A stretch of DNA of 64,000 nt from Boothiomyces macroporosus (lineage: Eukaryota; Chytridiomycota; Chytridiomycetes; Rhizophydiales; Terramycetaceae), in assembly GCA_027604185.1 (NCBI GenBank), contig JADGKB010000006.1, positions 186,001-250,000 on the forward strand. Reading direction: 5' to 3'. Of this stretch, positions 9,329 through 21,953 are shown piece after piece. Both the position numbers and the translations under genes were made by a program. Under the pieces are notes generated by a model. That model was not told the origin of the DNA and made no database searches. It saw only the letters and a list, made by a program, of their open reading frames with translations. The first letter of the stretch is position 1. Each line of letters opens with the position of its first letter.

Positions 9329-12113
9329 ATGGTTTTCAGAGCAACCAACTCTACCTGTCCAGTATGTTTTAATTGCAACGACACTGTAATTGTTATTAAC
9401 ATAGCCCTGTCAAAACTATGGAAGTTGTGGTACGCAACTATGTACCTGTCTGCCAGGATTCGGATCTAACGACTGCTCACAGCCAACATGTGGATCGCTA
9501 GCTGACACCAATAGACCATTACTTGCAAGTGGAAATTGTACATGTACAAACGGATTTACCGGAATTAACTGTAACATTTGTACCAGCGACAACTCTTGCT
9601 CGTATTTGCCTACATCTGCATTAGGAGCTGCGAATATTTGCAACAAGTCACCCTTAGCTTGGTTAGATAAGCACTACTCTTCTTGTACAGTCAACAGTAA
9701 TTATAACTAATACAGACGCATTATTAAGTGCTGCGTTTCCGTATCCAGCAACAGCAACTTTTTACAAGGACAATGTAAATTTAAACTCTGTGGCTACCTT
9801 ATGGCTGGACAACAACCCCCAGTTCTCTTGTAATGCATCTGTATGTACTCAGTCACAAACTGACACTAAAACACTGTGGAGTTGCAGTAATTTACAGTGT
9901 AAATGCAATAAGGGAAGCAAAATGTGTGGAGGATCAATGATTGATTTAACTGGTCAAGTCAATGGAGCAAAAGGAGACATGTCGTTTAATTGCGATGGAA
10001 CAACCAATTGTGTGCTTAGTTTTGGATTTCTATCTGCTCTATTTCCAAGTGGAGTAGCTTTGAATCAATGTGTATTTGGCGAATGTGCTAACGAGTTTGC
10101 CAAACCGAACGTGGCTAAAAGTGATTCAGTAAGTTGTGCTAATATAGTTTTCTGGATTGGATTCTAGCGGCATTGCAGCAATCACGCTTGTATGCTCTTT
10201 TGGATTAATCTGTCTTATATTATTGGGATATGCATTTATTGAAAAACAAAAGAAACAGCAGCTGCCAATCAGACCTGATATTCCTGGTGTCAAACTTTCG
10301 TATTCTAAATTATCGTATGTTATTGGAGATAAGACTATCTTGAGTGAGGTTAGTGGTGTAGTTTATCCTGGCCAAGTTTTAGCTATTATGGTAGCTATTT
10401 TTAATACAGGGTCCATCTGGAGCAGGTAAATCTACTTGTCTTGATATGCTTGCAATGAAAAACAAAGGCGGGGTGTCTTTGGGATCGATTCTAGTGAATG
10501 ATGAAGAGATGGATCATAAAACATTTACAACAATCTCAGGATTTGTAGATCAAGAGGACGTTCATCTTCCAAACCTGACCGTCCGTGAAGTCCTAATGTT
10601 TTCTGCTAGTCTTAGATTACCAGAATCCATGTCCCACAAGCAAAAAGTAATTAGAGTTGAAGATATTATACTGCAGCTGGGATTATCAAAAGTTGCAGAT
10701 TCTAGAGTTGGGGATACTCTAACGAGAGGAATCAGTGGAGGCGAAAAACGGCGATTGTCTATTGGTGTAGAATTAGTAACCAATCCAGCAATTTTATTTT
10801 TGGATGAGCCTACTTCTGGACTAGATAGTTATAATGCACTTCAAGTAATTCAAGCGCTTTCCAACCTTGCAACTATTCACAAAAAAACTATTATATTCAG
10901 TATTCACCAGCCTAATTCGTCAATATTTGCCAAATTTGATCAATTATTACTTTTGGCAAAAGGAAAAATAGCCTATTTTGGACCTGCATCTGGAGCGATA
11001 GGTTTCTGTAAATCAAAGAGTATGCCGTGCCCAGATGATGTACATATCGCAGATCACATTCTTGATTTTGCAATCGATGTATCTTCTAGAGCCAGCGATG
11101 TTACAAATTCTGATATGGATCATGGAAGTGAGATTGAATTGAGGCAAAGAAAAAGAACATCTGTTGGATCGCAACTTGAAACTGGAAATGAATCATTGTT
11201 GGTACTTCGACAGTCAATCAGTAGCTTTACTTTTGATCCAAATGATTTCACTGGAAGCAGTTCTTTAAATCAATTACACCATGTATTTGCAAGATCATGG
11301 AAGGTATTTTGGAGGTCGCCACTATTATTCTGGTCTCATTTGGGGCTGGCAATTGTATTAGGTACATTTATTGGATTTTTGTATTTCAAATCTGATCCTA
11401 CTTTTGGTGGTATTCAAAATAGACTTGGCGCAGTCTTTTTCACACAGTCATTACTTGGATTTGCTGGACTTAGTGCAATTGCTTCGCTGAACAAAGATAA
11501 ACTTTTGTTTGTTAGGGAGAGATCAAACGGATTCTACGGTCCATTCCCATACTTTTTATCCAAAGTAATTTAATCTTTATTTTAGGTTTTGTTTGACATA
11601 TTACCATTGCGAATCTTGCCTGGATTTATTATGGGAACGATATCTTTTTATTTGATTGGATTTTCCTCTGATCCAATTGTTTATTGCAAGTATATTATTA
11701 TTATGGTAATCTTTTCAGCCAACTGTGGGTTGTACTGTTTGATGATTGGTTGTATCATTAATGATGTTTCTACGTCTACACTGGCAGCCTCCATCTCATT
11801 GCTGTTCCAGATGCTGTTTGCTGGTATTCTTGTCAATCAAGTATCTATTCCAGCCTACCTGGGATGGCTTCAGTACTTGTCGTTCTTCAAGTATGCTTAC
11901 GAAGCGTGTGTAGCAGATATTTCTGCCACTTTGAACTTATCAGATCAAATCTCTGGTGTAAAGTTTGTAGTGCCTGCTAGTTCAGTATTAAGCAAGTTTG
12001 GTTTGGATGTGAATGCGTATAATCGCGATATGGCGGTAACTGTAGGATTATTTTTTGGTTTTCTGTCAATTATTTGGATATTGGTGAAATTCAATATTAG
12101 AGAAAAGAAATAA
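9329..12113 (+). CDS. ADP1: ADP1-like ABCG half-transporter with EGF-like ectodomain
   Basis: ABC transporter in reverse order (NBD before TMD). Five introns: 9386-9404, 9697-9715, 10129-10147, 10391-10409 (19 nt each) and 11565-11585 (21 nt). Spliced length from the ATG at 9329 is 895 residues. The N-terminus is a Cys-rich ectodomain (TCPVCFNC, CLPGF, CTCTNGF, CSNLQCKCN) aligned with yeast Adp1. Then a TM helix, Walker A GPSGAGKS (split by an intron), signature SGGEKRR, Walker B ILFLDEPTSGLDS and a C-terminal membrane domain. No signal peptide precedes the ectodomain at this ATG, so a first exon may be missed. The stop overlaps an AATAAA. Confidence 0.9.
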
Positions 12114-12131
12114 AAATGGTTTATTATTTAT

Positions 12132-12987
12132 CTAGTCCTTACTTCTTCCTAGCGTAGATATGAATTTAGATACACTCTTGCTGCGTTTTCTTAATTTGCT
12201 AACAAAAGACTCTTCATTTCTGCCTCTTGTTTCTTCTGGCTGTGGTTCTTCTTTACCCAGGAAAAGCGCCTTCATCTTGGAGAACAGAGAGTTTCTTCGG
12301 TTCGTTTGCGGACCAACATCTGAAGCCCCTCTTTCAATTAACGACTTTCTTCTACTATTCACAGAGTTTCTTGAGCTAGATCTATTCATAGAAAGGACTC
12401 TATGTGCCTCAATGTAATCTTCTGGATCTCTTGACAGTTGGGAAACTGGTCTAGGCAAGGACGATAGCTCTGGAGACATGGCTCTGTATGCACTGGTGGA
12501 AGTATTCATATTTTCAAACGCTCTAGTTAATGCCCCAACCCATTTCTGATAATCCATTGATGTCTCGCTGAAAAACCTGTATTCAGACTGAGCAGTCAAC
12601 AGCGAAAAGCAACAAGCACTTTTCAAGTCCTGTTCGTCGTAAAGCCCTTGAATTTGTGAAAAATGAATGAATGTTCTAGCATTGGTTCCGACAACTAGCA
12701 GCGGAAAGCCTTTAAATTAAATTAAAATTACCAGAAATTGCTGAGAGGGCAATGTGACCGAAAACCTCCATGTCCTTTTCCTTCAAAGCTTCCAATTGAT
12801 CTTCCGGTAATGTGCTCACATTTGCATTAGCTGTGCCCAACAAGTGGTGAATAGCTTGAATGTCCTCAATGGAGTAAGGGAGACACAACATAACTTGCCT
12901 CTTTGATTTCGCTGTTAGTTTTTTCTGGGTTAATTTTCCTTTGAAAACAACTCCACCGCTCGGCAAATCGAATATTTCAAATGCCAT
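12132..12987 (-). CDS. PH-domain protein
   Basis: Probable membrane-associated adaptor, 277 residues after removal of a 22-nt intron (12710-12731). The N-terminal half looks like a pleckstrin homology domain: a first strand GVVFKGKLTQKKL, and after splicing a late strand YRFFSETS followed by the C-terminal helix DYQKWVGALTRAF with the invariant Trp. The C-terminal half is Ser/Arg/Lys-rich with basic clusters (SRRKSL, KLRKRSKSVSKF) that could be phosphorylated or bind membranes. The ATG at 12987 was chosen because it sits just before the PH domain. It converges with ADP1, stops 18 bp apart. Ligand and ortholog unknown. Confidence 0.7.
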
Positions 12988-13356
12988 AGTTTTTTTCCTA
13001 AGCTTGTTTTGGGAGTAACGAAAGTTTTCAAGGTGCGCCACTCCTGCCTTTCTTGTCTCAAAATCGATGAAACAAGGAGTACTGTTAAAAATAGTAATAA
13101 TTCAATGCGGAACTATTGTGGAATTAAATCATGAGGCGGTGCTGCAAATGCGCGACTGGTGAGTTACCACCGAGTGAAATTACGTGATCCGAATTACATT
13201 GAGACAAGAGAAAAATTCCAAATATCATTCACGTCTAAAGTGGTAAGCAATATGAATGCGCAGAAATATTGTTAATGATCCAACTGCTATTTCATATTTT
13301 TACAGAGAAACTATTTTAAGAATGAACACGAAACGTGGGCAATCTGATGGATGTTT
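12988..13356. other. Intergenic
   Basis: Holds the promoter of the minus-strand PH-domain gene and the 3' flank of the first S28 peptidase. In-frame open sequence extends upstream of the PH-gene ATG as far as an AACAG acceptor-like site near 13087, so a 5' exon is possible but unproven. No other gene seen. Confidence 0.4.
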
Positions 13357-14838
13357 TTAATGTTTATTTGGAATGGCAGCAATCAATTTATCCCAAGTAG
13401 CAAGAATTTCCTTGTTGGCTTCTAATTGCCCTGGAGTATAGTATTCTGGGTGATCTTCATAGACAAATAAATCATCGCAATGATGGCCAAGCGCTACAAA
13501 TACAAAATAGTTTGGAGTTGAAGGTTGGAAATTGATTCCTAGCCAATGCCAAGGATCTAACATCAATGCTAATTACCGATTTCACCGTTAACGAAAACAA
13601 TGTTTGTTGCTAGATTGACAATATCCAAACCACCAAATTTCTTGTTTGTGTTATGATAACCAGAAATGTGATAGCCATCAGGGAAAGCAGCAGCGCACGA
13701 CTTTCTCCAATATTCGACTGAAACGTATTTCGAGTAAGCAGTAGTGTTTTTTCTTGCATAATCTTGGAAATAGCCAAATTCAGTACAGTATTGGTAATTC
13801 CAGCCGACATTTACAACAATGTTATCTTCTTGCGGTTGTGCTGGAGCAAGGGTTGAAAATTCGATATAGTCGTGCAATAGTTGCTTGTCGGAAGATTTTG
13901 GGTCAATAAAGGAAGTGTAGTTGTTTCCAGAGCAAACAATATCAATGTCGTTCAAGGTTTCGTTTTTGTAGATTAGTTGAGTAGGGTAACCATATTGAAC
14001 AAATCCGGCAAAATATGAAGAAATACTGGCTGCGTCACCAAGAGCAGTGATATTGTGAGCAAGAGTTTTGTTTTTGGAGAGGTAATGATCATAAAGCTTC
14101 ACGGCTCTTTTCCAACCGGTTTCACAAGCTTCGTTTCCTCCATTGGTCTTTGGTAATCCAACACTAGCTGTTAAAGATAACTTACTCTACAGCATGTCCG
14201 TACTCCCAAAAGTTTTCCTTTGCCAATACTGGGGCAGACGAAGCATGCGCGGCATAAACTAAATCAGGATACTTGTATCTCATCCAGGCAGATAATGCTC
14301 CGGAATAAGAGCCACCAAATGTGATCCAAGCGGAAGCATTTTTAGAGAGCTGATAGTGTCTGATAAAGTTTGCAGCATCTTCTAATGCTTGTTCAGCTGT
14401 CAAATATTTGAACTGGGCTTTTTTTGGGTTTTGATAATCAATGTTCTGGACAGGCTGAGATGAATTGGTGCCATAGTATCTATGTTCTAGGATAATGTGC
14501 AGTCCATTGTATCGTTTAGCAAGTTGGGTTTCTAGCTGGTAATTGACATAACGACCGCTGATTGGACCTTCGCCCCCCAATTCCAAAAAGACTGGGCCGT
14601 TATCTTGAAAGTATCTATCGTCCACAAAAAACTTTTGTTGCCAAGTATTCTTGTTCCTTTTGTCAAAGTGGTCCTGAGGTTGAGTAAAGTACTGGTAGTT
14701 GGTCAATGGAGCATGGTTCATGATGTTTTTGCCATCGTCAGCTTTCAGAGCGAATGCTTCCAGCTGTTGGACTTTGTCATGTCTAATTGGTTTCAGCGCA
14801 CATACCGATAATGCTAGTACAGCAAGTGAAAGATGCAT
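13357..14838 (-). CDS. Secreted S28 serine carboxypeptidase (copy 1)
   Basis: Lysosomal Pro-X carboxypeptidase / DPP7 family. Two introns (14164-14185, 22 nt; 13557-13576, 20 nt) are removed; 479 residues. Signal peptide about 1-14, then the family motifs FTQPQDHFD, FLELGGEG, LEHRYYG, TAEQAL and the nucleophile elbow GGSYSGALSAWM. The second splice restores NGEIDPWHWLG (catalytic Asp) and the last exon gives ALGHHCDD (catalytic His). Several N-glycosylation sequons occur. Likely secreted or vacuolar, cleaving Pro-containing peptides. Tandem paralogue follows upstream on the same strand. Confidence 0.92.
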
Positions 14839-15325
14839 GTAATTCTATTACAGTTTCATTTAGGAAATATCGTTTATGAATCCGTTTGGGGGGAGAGCAT
14901 GTGTGAATTCCAAAAATATCCAAAGTGGTGCAACAAACCGCAGCTGCGTAACTAAATAGCGATCATCTGGACAGCATTGAATGGAGGAATGAACACGAAA
15001 ACATCCGCGACAAGCTACAGCAATCACCATCTTCAAACCACCATTTTACCGATGAATTTCATTTACCAATTGGTGTCTTTCCAAATAGAGAATTTTTTTC
15101 CAAAGTGGAAAAAGGAAATTGGACATTTCAGTCACGCCATACTTAATGAACGAATTGTAATCGCTCCACGGATCTAATTGGTTTTAAAGAAAGTTTTAGT
15201 GGTTATTGCAAACGGCGTTTCATAGTTTAGGCGTGATATTCTCGAGTGACTCTCGCTTCTATATTTGGAAACTCGAAAGACATTGATGACGGTCAGTTAA
15301 TTTCAACAGTCGTGGTGATTTTATT
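14839..15325. other. Intergenic between S28 copies
   Basis: Promoter of S28 copy 1 and 3' flank of copy 2. No further gene or repeat recognised. Confidence 0.5.
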
Positions 15326-16856
15326 CTAGAGATTCAAAAGTACAAGCAAGATGGAACTGACGCCAAATAGCTTTGTAGCAGATGAAGGATATGGGGCCAG
15401 CAACTTGTCGTAGATAGATAAGATCTGCTTGTTTGCGGCAGTTTGACCATCAGTCATACTCCCATCAGTGGAATAAAACATGTCATCTACAATTAAAAAT
15501 AGTTGTACCGCAATGGTGCCCGTTTTCCACGAAAACAAAAAAGTTGTTTGTGGATGGTTGCGAATTGATGCCGAGATAATGCCATGGATCAATCTAAATT
15601 AGTTAATATTACATCTCCATTTGCAAATATTATGTTGGTTGCGTTATTGACGATATTCAACCCTCCGTACATGGTGTTAGTAATAGACTTGTTAAATCCT
15701 TTGTATGCATCAGGAAAAGATGTTGCGCACTCTTCTCTCCAAAAGTCTAGGGTCAAATAGCTCGAGAATGAAGTCGTGTTTTTGGATGTGTAGTCTTGGA
15801 AGAAACCAAACTCCATACAGAATTGATACTGCCAGAAAGCATTTGCGTAAGGATCTTGTGGAGGTGGATTAACCGGCTGTAAGTTGCTAAACTCCATATA
15901 GTCATTCAGCAAAGCCTCATCTGTAGAGTTTGTATCAATAAAGGTAGTGTAGTACTTTCCTGAACATACAAGATCAACGTCATTCTTGTGCTTTCCGTGA
16001 TATATAAGAGGGGTTGGTTGTCCGTATTGAACTAACTGCCCCCAGTACGCTGAAATTCCCGCGGCATTACCAAAGGATAGAGTTTCATTCAAGGAATTGG
16101 TTTTGTTAAAAGTAACACCCAGCTCTGTAGCATTGGTTTGCAATTTCTTGTCAAACAGCTTCACAGCTCTTCTCCAGCCTGCTGCACAAGCTTCAGTTCC
16201 ACCAGTTTTGGGAATCCCAACATCAACAGCATAGCCGTATTCCCAAAAGTCTTCCTTTGCTAATATAGGAGCTGACGAAGCGTGGGCGGCAAAAACCAAA
16301 TCCGGGTATTTGTCCCTCATCCAAGCGGATAATGCACCTTGATTAACATTGAAATACCAGCATAAGACCCGCCAGTAGTTATCCATACCGAAGGTTTTTT
16401 CGAAGGAGTGTAGTTCTTTATGAAATTAGCCGCATCAGCAAGAGCTTGTTCTGAAGACAAGTATTTCAGCTGAGAGTAGGTTGGATTATCAATATCCACG
16501 TCTTGAACCGGTCTAGAGTGGTTCGAATAATAGCGGTGTTCAAGAATGATATGAACCCCATTGTATCTTTTCGCCAACTGAGTTTCCAACTGATATTGCA
16601 GATAAGATGGGTCAATTTCTCCTTCCCCACCAAGTTCAAGGAACACCGGGCCGTTATTGTGAAAATTGCTGTCGTCTACGTAAAATCTTTGTTTCCAAGT
16701 ATTTGTGTTTGAAGGATCGAAATGGTCCTGCGGTTGTTCAAAGTATTGAAAGGAAGCACTTGCTTTTTGTACTTTTACTTTACTAAACGTTCTGTGTTTT
16801 TCATGTCTGATTGGCGCAAGTCCAAATACAGCAGCTACAAGCAGGGCAATGTGCAT
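15326..16856 (-). CDS. S28 serine carboxypeptidase, possible GPI tail (copy 2)
   Basis: Second S28 peptidase, 489 residues after removing introns 16338-16357 (20 nt), 15594-15612 (19) and 15487-15508 (22). Signal peptide MHIALLVAAVFG, then FEQPQDHFD, FLELGGEG, LEHRYYS, the nucleophile motif TGGSYAG joined to ALSAWM by splicing, NGDIDPWHYLG and the catalytic His in NGHHCDD. Unlike copy 1 it ends in a hydrophobic tail (LFGVSSILLVLLNL) preceded by small residues, resembling a GPI-attachment signal. It could therefore be wall- or membrane-anchored while copy 1 is soluble; that is inference. Confidence 0.9.
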
Positions 16857-17455
16857 TCTAAAATCTCTACAATTTTTGTTTGTTTAAATACGAAACTCAA
16901 GGCTGGGAGCCCGCACCGCTTCCATGTGGTGGACTCTGAAAAAGTTCACAAAACTGGTATATGTTTCAACTGTACTTGATAGGCCCTAGATAATTGAGCG
17001 CAGCCTTTATCTGATACTATTAGCCGATCGTTGGGGGAACTTGGCCTTCTCCTAACTTGCATGGCTGTGTATCGTGTAGTGAGAGACCTGTAATTCCTCG
17101 TATTCCAAAAAGGCAAGGACAAAGTTTAATCACACGAAGGAATTTATCTCTTGTTTATTTGTTGTTATTACGTACTTTTGCTCCGCCCAGCCAATTAACC
17201 ATTCCGCAAAACATCATCATGAGCGCACTATTGGAAAGCTGATACTTTATCACTGATACCTACTACGCAGAGTACTTTTTCTAATTGGTTTACAGTCAAG
17301 TAATGAAGTTCGTCGCAATCTGCGGAGCCACGGCCGTCTTACTGTGTACTCTGACTGGCAGTGCTAAAGGCGGAGAATATCCACCACTAGGTTAATATGT
17401 TTCCTTGGTTCATATTAGAATTTCAAGTTGCAGAGTAAATTTTTACTTGTCCGAA
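16857..17455. other. Divergent promoter region
   Basis: Separates S28 copy 2 (minus) from the Mis14-like gene (plus). A 30-codon ATG frame at 17303 starts like a signal peptide (MKFVAICGATAVLLCTLTG) but ends at once and joins nothing by a normal short intron, so I do not call it a gene. Confidence 0.4.
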
Positions 17456-18224
17456 ATGACCAATCAGAAAATCCAACTTGAAAGCAAGAGTCAGTTCGAT
17501 TCCATAAAACAAACCTTCCAGTCAATGGTATTAAAATCACTGGAAACAAAAAAGAGTGCGATAAGCAACGTGGCAAAAACAGGCAGACCGGCGGAAGTTA
17601 TTACTCAGGAAATAGTCGATCGCATGGATATATGGTTTCAAGATTTAATGGCGCTTGCTGCAGATAATATTGAAATTAATGGAATCCCATTAAATCAGGT
17701 CACAGAAGGTATTTTTATATTTACAAGATCATGAACCTGTCGATGAACAGCTACTGAAAGAAGCTGATGCGCTACAGCAAATGGTTCAAGATAAACTGGT
17801 TCAAGTCGCTTTACTGCGCAAACAAATTCCGTCAGAAATCGACAAGCTAAACAAGGAAACTTTGGAAATCATCACGAAAAATACTCAGGAAGCACATCTA
17901 GAATTTGGTAATCGATAGCTAAGGTAGAAAAGGAAAATTACGAGATTAAACAAGTAGATCTAGATTTTGATTACTCGAGATTAGTTAGAGAGGCGCAAGA
18001 GTTGAAATCAGTATATAATGCTAACGTAGATTGTTCCTGATTTGCTGGACCAATCCAATCAAGTAAATTCCCTTTTAGATGACTTGAAAATTCCTCTTGT
18101 GCCTGTTAAAAGAGAGCGAAGAAGAAAGAGCTCGATGGGTCTGGGTCTGTACAAGACCAGTCCTAGGAAGGCGCAGATCGGGCTGTTGGAGCGCTTGGAA
18201 GCAGAGTCAAAGAAATCGTTTTAA
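17456..18224 (+). CDS. Mis14/NSL1-like kinetochore protein
   Basis: Probable subunit of the MIS12/MIND complex that links the inner kinetochore to microtubule-binding proteins. Introns 17709-17727 (19 nt), 17908-17927 (20) and 18011-18029 (19) are removed; 236 residues. The Mis14-type core reads HEPVDEQLLKEADALQQMV then a coiled coil with VALLRKQIP, similar to the PFD...L..KVDALQ pattern of the family. The tail is basic. Start at 17456 is the first ATG in frame with the conserved region. The assignment rests on pattern similarity, so it is less certain than most here. Confidence 0.6.
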
Positions 18225-18270
18225 TGTTCTCTTTTTGTGTTTTTTGCTTTTTCCAGCCACAGTTTTTCTA

Positions 18271-18986
18271 ATGAAATTACCCTATGGCAGAGATTTATAT
18301 GCGTCACTACAGCATCTAATCTACGTTCATATCGTTTACATTTACCTACTGGACACTTCCTTCTCCATGTTGGCATTCCGAGTGATTTTCTTTAACGTAA
18401 TTCTCACTAATTCCAGCTCCAAAAACCACTCCAGCAAACACAATCAATCAGATTCGCAGCAATAACCATAATATTAGTCAATGCGATACTAGGAATAACT
18501 CATCTGTATTCGCCGCAACCGCCTTCATTCATCATAGACTTTTTTGCCAGGGAATTTATGATGCCCAGCTCTACATATTTGATTATACTTGAAATAATAA
18601 CTACGATGCTGGAGCTAGCTATAGGGATCGTATTGCCGTACAATACTACGCAGGATACAGTTGAACCACACCCGTTTATCAGATACACTGTGTCGGAAAA
18701 CAGACTATTGGATAGAAGAGTAGCAGTAGAAAATCTTCGGTTACAGGATGAAATATCTACACTGCCGACGTTTGAACTGGATTTGATTGAATATATTTCC
18801 GGAGTGCTTAATGGTATGAGGTCTACTGGACAGGCGCAGAGTACCGTTAGTAGTTTAAATGAGCTGCGGACAAGCTTTAGATGGCGTTTGATGAGGTTAA
18901 ATTCACAGTTACGAAGAAGTGCTAGTGTGCTGGGTGACGATAGGCTGTTTGATCCCAATCAGAACTCAAGAGGGTTACCTGTATAA
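18271..18986 (+). CDS. DUF1746-like membrane protein
   Basis: 231 residues after removal of a 20-nt intron (18397-18416), which joins two hydrophobic exons in frame. Three to four likely membrane segments occupy the first half: HLIYVHIVYIYLLD, FAAITIILVNAILGI and YLIILEIITTMLELAIGIVL. The C-terminal half is hydrophilic. The first part, L..LIYVH.VYIYLLD.S....AFR, resembles the fungal DUF1746 family as I remember it. Starts 46 bp after the Mis14-like stop. Function unknown. Confidence 0.5.
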
Positions 18987-20337
18987 TTGTAATATAAAAT
19001 TGCTTGTTTTCAGCTCAAAGTAGGTGCTGCAAGTGTATGTGATGTAAAATCTGATGGTTGCCAATATTGGGTAATTAAATTTACAGTTGGAAGCGAGTTG
19101 AGGCAAAGGATTAGGCATAAATGATGAGATGGATAAGATAATTTATGGCTATAGAATTCAGACTCCTAATTGAAAGATGGGCACTGGTCATGCTTAGGCT
19201 AGTTGTTCAACGTGTATAATGCTGCCTAGTGTTTCACCAACTGATGGTGTCATGACTATTTTAGAATCTCTTTGATAGATGAAACCCCTTTGAAACTTCC
19301 GCAGATTTCCTAGTGCAGTGATAGGCTAAACTTTGGCGCCGCTGCCGGCTAATTTAATTGTAATAATCCCATATTCAACATGCAGCATGGAAAAACAAAA
19401 GTCATCAGGCATTTCTAGAGACCTATGGTGTCTCTATTCGCTAAGGGTGTGCACTAATGAAGGTGGCAAACAAAGTGTAAAAATGATAAAAAACAAGTGG
19501 CCAAAGAACAGCCTAAATGACTTGGCGCGATTAGATTAACATCTAGATCATAGGTAGTATAGTTACTCAACCGGTGCCGGTATTTAACATATGACTTATA
19601 ATAATTGGAGCAAAAGCGACCGAGAACCAAGCTGCTTTTCGATTGGTCTATCTGATTCCGCAGCGGCGAATGAACAAAAAATTGGGTGCTGAATCTCTTT
19701 TATATTCAATCAGAGTGACTCACTTTCAACTGGAAACTACTGATATACGCAAATTATACGAGTTCTGTTTGTCGTTCTTTGTCTGGGTACGAAATATGTA
19801 GTTTCTATTGTAAAACACAAGACGGTCAAAGTCAGCCTTTCTTAATTTAGGCTAAACAATTCCCGGTTCCACGTCCATCAATAAGTCGCACAGACGAAAA
19901 CCAAGTAGAGTATGCATTAGAATTGCTTTAATTTGATGGGTATCCATGATATGAGGCTCAGATCGATCAAATCGCTTTTCAAGGGCCCAGTTATTATGAT
20001 GTAACTTGGCGGTCCCCATTGGTTTCATGAGAATTTGGCCAAATTTAACGAACAAAGGAAAAAAAAGTTGCAGGGGGCAATATACATTTAGCGCTCTATG
20101 ATTTTATACTTTGGCCGATATAATGGAGAAAATGTCTCTAGTTGACAGGTACTGGGTTTACTTTGGTGCCTAAATTATTACTTTATCAAGGTAGTTTTTC
20201 CCTTCAAAAGCTCACGTTTCAAGCGCTCTTCCCTGTCCATTTTGGGTAACAGGAGCCTGTCACATCCACTCAGCCACCGCTCAAGAGATATAAAAAAAGA
20301 GACACTTAAAATTTGCCTAAACTTTGATCTTTTTCTG
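18987..20337. other. Long intergenic region (1.35 kb)
   Basis: The longest gene-free stretch of the window. I found no protein family, tRNA or repeat on either strand. The right end is the promoter of the Zn2Cys6 gene, so an extended upstream regulatory region is a reasonable reading. An undetected noncoding RNA cannot be excluded. Confidence 0.4.
20289..20296 (+). promoter_or_regulatory. TATA box of Zn2Cys6 gene
   Basis: TATAAAAA lies 49 bp before the ATG at 20338, the best core promoter element in the long upstream region. Confidence 0.45.
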
Positions 20338-21953
20338 ATGAGCGAACCTGAAAAAGAAAAGAAAAAAAGGACATCCAAAGCCTGTAATAACTGCTCCAAG
20401 AAGGTACTCGTTTCTAACCAAAGCGAAGAAAGTGCAGCGGTGAATTCCCTTGTGCAAACTGCGCAGCAAACAATATTGAATGCAGTTATTCCAACCCATC
20501 CAAAAAAAGGGGACCGTCGATCGGCACAAAGTATTCCGCATTTGAAGTTCCGACACCGCCAATCACTCCACAGCAATCCCTTCCGCCTTCTCCAGAACAT
20601 AATCCCGGACAAATTACTTCTTACAATATGAAGCCGTTGGTGTACAGCTCCAGTTTTCCCAGCAATGTGTCGATAAATGCTCTCGTGCCAAATTTCGAAT
20701 CCTGGACCCATGATTCATTTCCTCCTATATCGTCTAGCTATGGACAGAACCTTCCTTGGCTACAAGTATATTTCTCGTGGGTTCATCCAAAATACCCAGT
20801 CCTATCACCACAATGGGTAATCGATAACTATTATGATCTTCCTCTCTTCCTGCTACACGCAATGTATGCACTATCCCTCACATCCCCAATAGAAGGCAGA
20901 CAGACTGGCGAAGCGGGAAATTTGCATTTCAGGTACTGCAAGTTGCTGCATGAAGAAAACTTGGACAATCCAAACCCTTTCACAGTTTTTGCCAGTTTCT
21001 TGACAGGTGCCTACGCATTACTTGCAAACCCTTCAACGATTTCCACAGGGATTTCCTTTATCTCAGTTTCAATTAGATTAGCCCAACAAATCAGGCTAGG
21101 AGAAGAAGGACCGATATACTGGGTGTCAGCAAGAGGCAATATCCTCGGATCGCAGCAAGGAACTGGAAAGGAATTCTGCACATTGCTTTACTATTGCTTA
21201 TACGAAGTCGATTTCTATTGCGCATATGTCAGAAAGCTTCCATTTGTATTACCATCGGAATTCCAACTTGATGCAGCTCCAAACTTTCAACCAAACACAC
21301 ACAATTCATTCTACGGCTCAAATATCTGGAGATACTATATACCATTACTAAAGCTAAGCAGAAAGATTGCCGATTCAATGTGGCAAAAACCTAAAGATTC
21401 TTTAGTGCACAATCTCAGAGAAAAAGAGTTTTACAATACACAGCTGTACCGATGGTTTGATTCGCTGCCTCAATGGATGAGGACTGTATCCAATGATTAT
21501 ACGTCCGACTTGCTCTCTCAAGAACCTGCTCCTTGGTATGTAGCATATATTCAATGCTTTTACTTTTCAGCTTTGATAGTGTTGAACAAGACTGCATTTG
21601 TAGAGATTATGCAAACCAATCCAAACCCTGCAACTCACCCTGTTGTGCTCAACTGCATTGAAAACGCAAACAACATCATCAAAATTACAAAAGTATTTTT
21701 ACAATCCAACCCAATCTTCTCCAATATCCCACTATATATATACTATGATATTTTCATGGCAGGTGCTGTCCATTGCATTACTCTAAGACTTTATGGGCCT
21801 AGACCAGAAGTTATAGACTCGATTAATGTTGCTATTTCAGCGCTATCTACTCTAGCATTAAACGTCAGCGTCGTTAATGAAAGAATTAAACTGTTACAGC
21901 AATGGATGACGGATCCAATCTACGGAACAAAAGCATTTGGTGAAATAATATAA
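20338..21953 (+). CDS. Zn2Cys6 fungal transcription factor
   Basis: Sequence-specific regulator, 531 residues after removing a 20-nt intron (20404-20423, acceptor AAG). The intron splits the zinc cluster; splicing restores Cys16, Cys19, Cys26, Cys32, Cys35 and Cys42 in the spacing C-2-C-6-C-5-C-2-C-6-C with basic SKKRRK between. A Pro/Ser-rich linker follows, then a long helical region starting LPWLQVYFSWVHPKYPVL, typical of the fungal middle homology region. Zn2Cys6 factors are essentially fungal, which is the strongest lineage marker here. Targets unknown. Confidence 0.9.

Noticed and set aside
17303..17395. Short ATG frame with a signal-peptide-like start
   Set aside because: It stops after 30 codons, and the only intron that extends it (28 nt) is outside the local size range and yields just a few more residues.
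19852..20055. Open frame of 67 codons on the minus strand in the long intergenic region
   Set aside because: No domain, no conserved motif and no extension by a short intron; within chance expectation.
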